NCBI GenBank assembly: GCA_023055505.1
Contig: JALIRH010000018.1
Coordinates: forward strand, 10,656,646-10,720,645
Direction of reading: 5' to 3'
DNA: 64,000 bases
Origin: Callipepla californica brunnescens
Taxonomy: Eukaryota > Chordata > Aves > Galliformes > Odontophoridae
A program made the translations under genes and the position numbers. How positions within the stretch are numbered: position 1 is the first letter of the stretch; every line of letters begins with the position of its first letter. Shown in pieces: positions 58,585 to 64,000 of the stretch. Below the pieces are notes generated by a model, which was given only the letters and a program-made list of their open reading frames with translations, did no database searches and was not told where the DNA came from.

Positions 58585-59358
58585 GATAACATGATATTAA
58601 GGAAAGGATTTGAAGCATAATCTTTGCAGTTTCAGCATGCATTGTAAGATGTATAAGTTTATTTAAACTGCTATTCATAAAGACACTGACAGTCTTGTAA
58701 CTCTTTGGGACCACGTTCTGCAAAAAAGTTGATTGCTTTCTGACATGAATTTGTGGTAATGATAACAACACTTCATAAAAGTCATGGTCTTCTGAGTAAA
58801 AATCGAAGACCCAGAAGAAATGTAGAGAAAGAAATAAGGTGGGAAATATATCATTGTTATTAAAAGTACAGTCATGGGAGCTTAGGAGAAATTGCCTGGC
58901 AAGAAAACACATAAACCTTATGGATAATTTAATAGAAGCCAAGGGAAATTTAAAGAAATTAGGAAGTAAATGGAGATTTTATAAAAGAGAAAGAGGAGAT
59001 TAAAAATATAGCAAGAACAATGAAATGGAAAGTTGTGTTCAGCAGTCCTTTCTAGAGGCTTCTTGAAAGATACAGTAAAGATTGGAGGCTCAGATGTACT
59101 GTAAAGATATCATTATATCTCTGGAAAACAAATTTCAAGTATTTTCTGGTTCATTTTAGACCAGCTTTACTTTCTGAGGTAATAGGCATCCACACCTGTG
59201 ACCCAGTATAGGTCTTCAAGGACAACGAATGTAAACAGTAACAAATTAAGGATGAGACACTTCCAGTTTATGGGACTATATAGTATCCAGGAGAAGAAAA
59301 ATCAGCATACAAATTGTTCTACGATATGTCAATCTACTATTTTTCCTTTATGTTAGTG

Positions 59359-59373
59359 AAAAAAAAAAAAAAG
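59359..59373 (+). repeat. Poly(A) run
   Basis: About 14 consecutive A residues; no element body is recognised next to it. Confidence 0.85.
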
Positions 59374-60550
59374 AGTATCCTGATACTTCAGATATTTTTG
59401 TGTCTTTCCAGACTGTCAACAATTAAGTAAGGCATCTGCAAAAAGTGCCTATTCTTGGACAAAATGTCCATGTTCATTGATCACTGCCTTCAGCACAATA
59501 AAGATAATGGAGTTTTTTTTTCTTGTTGTGAAGATCTCAGACACTAGGACTGTTTTCATTCTGTTCTTTTGGAGACAGTGTGAAGAGGTGCCTGTCAGTT
59601 TGGTGGTAGTGGAAGATGAAGGAAAGCAACTTGAATCTGTGATAAAGGATATATTTAGTCCACTTACTGAAGGCATTTTTCTTTAAGATGTTGGTAGTTA
59701 ACAGCTTTAGAATGCTGTTTCAGCAACTTCAATTTCTGGGCATATTAATACTGTTTAGAAAGGATCATTGCAGTTCTGTTATGTATACTGACTGCAATAT
59801 TATTGTCTAGGATTTTGATAGCATATCAAAATCCAAATGACTAGATAGAATAAACCCAATACTAAACATTTTCAGATCCTATTGACAAGACAGAATTCAG
59901 AAGTCCATTATACAAGCCATTTCCTGGATGGGGTACTAGAACAAGACTGGTCAAGTGAGGAGAGATAGAAGAAGAAGCTGGTTTATAAACTCTTTATTAG
60001 CTTATTGTCACACTGTCTAGGAAAGTCAGACTCACTTTTTGAGTCTTTTTTAGCACTGTAGCTGCATTTCCATCACGAATAATACCATTTTTCTATTACA
60101 TTTTTGAAATGGTGTTTGAGGTATTTATTTCTCCTTGTATTTTCAGAAAATACCAGGAGCTAGAACTATTCATGCCTGTTCCTGTGCAGTTGTGAGAGCA
60201 CCTTTTTATTTACTAATGTGATAACAAGTGGTGCTGCTTGAAGTAATCTGAGATTAGAACCCAGCTCTGTTGAATGATATGCCTTTCAGTCACTGTTCTC
60301 TGTCTTGATGACATTCAAATCATTATGATGTAAAAAAACATCTTTCTACTAAGAGCAATGGAAATGGAATCATAAAGTTGTTACTTCAAGCTGTGTTTTT
60401 GTTATTTTCAGGACAAAGTCTATGATGTTCTATTTTTAAACTGAGGGTAGGATCCGTAGAAAAGTAGACCTCTGCAATACCCTTTTAAGTTTATAGATCA
60501 AATTCAGAAAAGATTGTTTGTCAGAGGTTGGTTTGCATGGGAACTGGGTC

Positions 60551-60758
60551 TCTAGGGCAGTGATCATGACATGAAGCTGCCTGAGTTTAAGGAGTGCTTG
60601 GACAGTGCTCTCAGATACATGGTTTGAATTTCAGGTAGTTTGCTTAGGGACATGATTTAGCAAATGGTTGTTAGAGTTCAGGTAGTATGGCTAGGTCATG
60701 GTTGGACTTGATAATCTTTGAATTCTTTTCCAACCTGAGTGGTTCTATGATTCTATCA
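60551..60758 (+). mobile_element. CR1 LINE 3' end with a small internal duplication
   Basis: A short CR1 3' end of about 208 bp: ggcagtgatcatgacatgaa, gcttggacagtgctctcaga, tggttggacttgataatctt, ttttccaacctgagtggttc and the tail TATGATTCTATCAT. A piece resembling TTCAGGTAGTWTG..TAGG..CATG occurs twice (near 60630 and 60677), which is not usual for CR1 and points to a later local duplication. It belongs to a different subfamily from the copies at 20 and 26 kb. Confidence 0.82.
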
Positions 60759-63423
60759 TATGTGGAGTTAGGAGTTGGTTCTAAAGATCCTGGGGGTATA
60801 CTACTATTCTATTTCAGAATCTTGCTATATGGCCTCATAGATCTTGCCATATAATTGTGCACTCTGAGGAGATTCCTCAGCTCCTCCAGAATAACTGAAT
60901 GAGTTTTAGATTCTAAGAATCAAGAGAATTTTGCCTGATATTACATTACATGTCCTGTCTGCTGTGATTTTTATCTGTTTGCTTTTTAGCTTTGGGCTTA
61001 GAACGGCCTTATACTACAGTGTCAGAAATAAAATGAGTCCAAGAAACTAGATGACTTCTTAACTCTTTCACACCCCATGACTCCAATATTTAAACAACTT
61101 TTAGTCATTAGCGAAACCATATAAAATATGAAAATATTATTCACTCTCTTTTACATGAAAAGTGAGGAAGAGCAAGGAAGTTAAATGTCAGTCTTAATTG
61201 CACAAGAAGTTAATGACAGAGCAAAGACTTGAAACAGTATTCTCATGTCCTGCATAGTGCCTTTTATGCAACCTTTTATGGAATATTTGAAATTCAGTCA
61301 TCTAAAGTTCAAATCCCCTTGAGCATAAAACTTTTGCAGATTTGAATTAATCTTTCAGAAATGAGATTCATATATACAAAGTAGAGAAGTCCTGATTTTA
61401 TTTTAAAACTTGTTTTTATTTATATTTATCTTAAATTCATAGAAGTCTATTTTTCTTCATAAGGAGTGTAATAGAAGTGGAAGTGGAGATCAAAAGCTGT
61501 CTGAAATACTCAACTAGCCATGTTGCTAAGGTCAGTGAAAAAAAAATGGTACTATAGCAACGAAAGCTGTAGTCATCAGCTGTACTGCTGCTAATCACCA
61601 TTCCTTCTTTCTTTTGCCTAGAAATCACTCAGAAGGAATTTTTTCAAAAAATGTTTAGGATGATTTATCTTTGGTGAAAGAGGTGGTAGGTCCACATAAT
61701 CAAATGTATGGGATATTTCTGTAGCAGAAAAGAAAAGCAACTCTTTCTCTCTTTTCATCTGAACTCTAAGTTTACCAAAATCTTGGATAATTTTTGAGCT
61801 CTGATTCATTCTATTGTCATGATAGGATAATTGTTTTAGATAAAAAAGCAAATTGATACACTATTTAGGGAAGCATGTTCCATAGTGGTATAGCCACATA
61901 CTTTATGAATTAGACAAGTTAGTTTGATAGGCAAAATCTAATATGTCATGAGATAGAGATATCAGACTTGCAATACTAGCACATGAAAGACAGTAAGAGC
62001 TACCTTTCAAATACAATTTTACACAAGCTTAACTCATTGAAGTAAAACAGGTTGTATCTAGTTTTAGGCACAAAGACAATTAAAATGATGTACTCTTTGA
62101 TATAACTTTCCTGGTGGCTCTTTCATTCTTCTGTTGGCACCTGATATCTCTATATTTATATGCTGTTATTCATACTGTCACCAACTAGCTCTTCCCATAT
62201 TCACTACTATTACTTCTCTAATATTAACCAGTTGCCTTCCACCTATTTCAGTTTACACAAGTGACTACTGCAGCAGTAAAATCACTCTGACAATTTCTAA
62301 ACTGTGTTATATTAATCATTTCACTTAGAATGATAAATCTGATTTTCTAAGCTCTCATTACTTATACAGGGAAGGTCGACTTAAATCATATGTGGGTAGA
62401 GCTTGTAAAAATATGGTGTTTGAGAATAGTTTAAATTACTCATGGTTCCCAAAATTATGACATTTAGAACCTCTAACAATTAATGACTCAAGAGAGGTTA
62501 GTCTAAAAAAAAATAGAATTAATCATTGCCTTCTTTAGCATATGCTTTATCAATATGAAGAGTTACACTGTTCTCAGATCTATGGATTTTCAGCCTTGCA
62601 CTTTCACTCTGCGGTGACATGTGAAATGGACTTTTTCTGGAAAGGAAGCCAGTTGCCTTTTCAATTAAAAGAATTAAAAATGTGGTAGAAAAACTGGATG
62701 CAAAGGAAGTCAGATATTCACATCACAGAGCAGGTACACAAGTATAAAAAGAGCAACACTAGGAGAAACTGAGGAGGGAGCAGCGAAAACTGAAGAGACA
62801 AAATACTTCTGTTGTCCTTACACGTTTACAGCTAGACCACTATCTTTTTTTATTTTTATTTTTTTACCTCTTTTAATGAACCAATAGCCAATAGTTTTCC
62901 TAAGGCAAACGACAAAATAATATATTCTACTTATTTCTGTACATTGCATTATATTTTCCTTTGTAATTTCAGCATAATATCTCAAATTCTTCCTTAGAAA
63001 GAGTGTCGTCAAAAGTTGCACTTCTTAGTTAAAACTGCACTATCCTCTATATGCTATAGCTTATTATTAAGAAAAAAGTAACTATCACATACGGCATTTT
63101 CTCTCATTTTGTATTGATAAGAAAATACTAAACCCTTTCAAAGTAACTCCCTTTTCTTCCTCACCAATTCTTCCCTCTGCCAAGCAAGGAAACTCTTATC
63201 CAAACTTGTGCTCAGAAATAACAAACTTACTCAAACATCATCTAGGGAAAAGTTTGAAGAATGTAGAATTTGCATTTGTTGTTCTATTTTAAAGCCCTGG
63301 AAAACAGTTTTTGTAAGGAAAAAATACATAAATTGAAGGAATTACCATTTTTCTGCTTAATACAGTAACTCTTGGTATGGAATGAGAGGAAGGCGATGTG
63401 CCTTTAAAAATGTTATTTAGAAC
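60759..63423. other. Unique AT-rich DNA, no gene seen
   Basis: About 2.7 kb without recognised repeats or exons. Frames are at most 77 codons. Confidence 0.55.
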
Positions 63424-63469
63424 TCTTCCCTTCCAATCCAAGACATTCTACAATTCTATGATTCTATTA
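63424..63469 (+). mobile_element. CR1 LINE, last 45 bases
   Basis: Only the extreme 3' end is present: cttcccttccaatccaagac followed by ATTCTACAATTCTATGATTCTATT. Very short CR1 insertions of this kind result from early stopping of reverse transcription. A chance match is unlikely because the tail repeat is present three times after the correct preceding words. Confidence 0.7.
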
Positions 63470-64000
63470 TATGGATATGACCATTTTTATTTAATTTTAA
63501 TTTTTAACCTTTGCTTTCTTCCTTATTTCTGTAAGATGAATCTTAAGACTGCAATAACACACCTCCATTTTTTATCTCAATTTAAAATTCTTTGCTATAT
63601 TGTTTGTTTTATTGCTAATATTGACATTAGGAATGTTATAATGTTATGATTTAATTGTTTCTATAACAACATGGACTGTATTCTTTCTGTGTATCTTGAA
63701 GCTCCTGCAGCTTATCGTCACTACACTGTAGTTATCAACAACAAGTTATCAACAACATCAAATACCTGTTGTTGTAAAAAAAACATCCATCAGGACAAAG
63801 ATTTTGAAATTCATGTTTCTTATTTAATAACAGATTTACTTTCTTTAAGAGCTCTTTGAGTTAAACATCAGTTTTACATACTTGATTTTATCTATTCCTT
63901 TGAAATAATTTCAGCCAACATTTTCTACATCATACTGCCTCGAGTATTATTTTTTTTGTGCATTGAAATGGATCTTAAGAACTATTAAATCTTCAAAATG
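63470..64000. other. Unique AT-rich DNA at the right edge
   Basis: No exon or repeat family is recognised. It includes a short tandem duplicate at 63731-63757 followed by its partial reverse complement. Confidence 0.55.
63731..63775. repeat. Tandem GTTATCAACAACA x2 plus inverted TGTTGTTGT
   Basis: Two exact 13-base copies at 63731-63743 and 63745-63757 (period 14) are followed ten bases later by TGTTGTTGT, the reverse complement of ACAACAACA. Either copy could form a weak stem with it. Confidence 0.8.

Larger units (their letters stand above)
55691..60550. other. Unique AT-rich DNA, no gene seen
   Basis: About 4.9 kb. The longest frame in the whole window lies here (171 codons, minus, 58427-58942). 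It has one strongly hydrophobic stretch (LISCYLVCLILLLLLCLFFF) that is produced by the CAA/TTG microsatellite at 58540-58584, and it has no recognisable domain, so I do not call it a gene. A poly(A) run lies at 59359-59373. Confidence 0.5.

Noticed and set aside
58427..58942. A 171-codon minus-strand open frame with a hydrophobic segment
   Set aside because: It is the longest frame in the window, but its leucine-rich stretch is a CAA/TTG microsatellite read backwards, the rest has no domain, and AT-poor stop content or chance can explain it. No splice or promoter context was seen.
1..64000. CRISPR arrays, bacterial promoters or ribosome binding sites
   Set aside because: The regular arrays present are microsatellites without spacers, and the repeat content shows a bird nuclear genome, where such bacterial signals do not apply.

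Overview
The window looks like a piece of bird nuclear genome that is almost entirely non-coding. The evidence is the repeat content: at least thirteen copies or fragments of the avian CR1 LINE (several ending in the typical ATTCTATGATTCTATGA or ATTCTGTGATTCTGTGA-type tail), ERVL-type and ERVK-type solo or partial LTRs of the kind common in birds, and relics of an avian mariner (Galluhop-like) element. The DNA between repeats is A+T rich by eye and full of short homopolymer and microsatellite runs. I cannot assign a species; the style of the CR1 3' ends fits Galliformes but does not exclude other birds.

I see no convincing protein-coding exon, tRNA, rRNA, snRNA or CRISPR array. Every open reading frame long enough to notice is either inside a CR1 or LTR, inside a microsatellite, or of a length and composition expected by chance in AT-rich DNA. 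The window is best read as intergenic or deep intronic sequence.

Layout. 0-2 kb: two opposed CR1 fragments followed by a third. 2-10 kb: unique AT-rich DNA with microsatellites. 10.1-10.6 kb: a mariner relic with both ends recognisable. 10.6-13.5 kb: unique. 13.5-14.8 kb: a plus-strand CR1 split by a ~360-bp LTR-like insert. 14.8-18.8 kb: unique. 18.8-20.9 kb: a nest, in which a minus-strand CR1 is interrupted by an ERVK-type LTR with its lysine-tRNA primer site and by a plus-strand CR1. 21-21.4, 26.3-26.7, 30.1, 35.8-36.4 and 36.9-37.3 kb: further CR1s. 27.5-28.1 and 32.0-32.5 kb: ERVL-type LTRs. 40.2-40.7 kb: a possible hAT-type DNA transposon relic. 45.05-45.28 kb: an unbroken 238-base purine tract. 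48.3-48.5 kb: an LTR tail carrying a (CCCTTT)n array. 54.8-55.7 kb: two more mariner fragments and an old CR1. 55.7-64 kb: unique DNA with two short CR1 3' ends.

No genes work together here. What the sequence records is layered repeat insertion: old CR1s, then later CR1, ERV and mariner insertions, then microsatellite growth. I found no sign of a new functional system; the points worth a second look are the insertion nests, the three mariner deletion forms, the purine tract and the G-quadruplex-capable array. All repeat names rest on recognition by eye, not on a database search, and boundaries are approximate unless stated.
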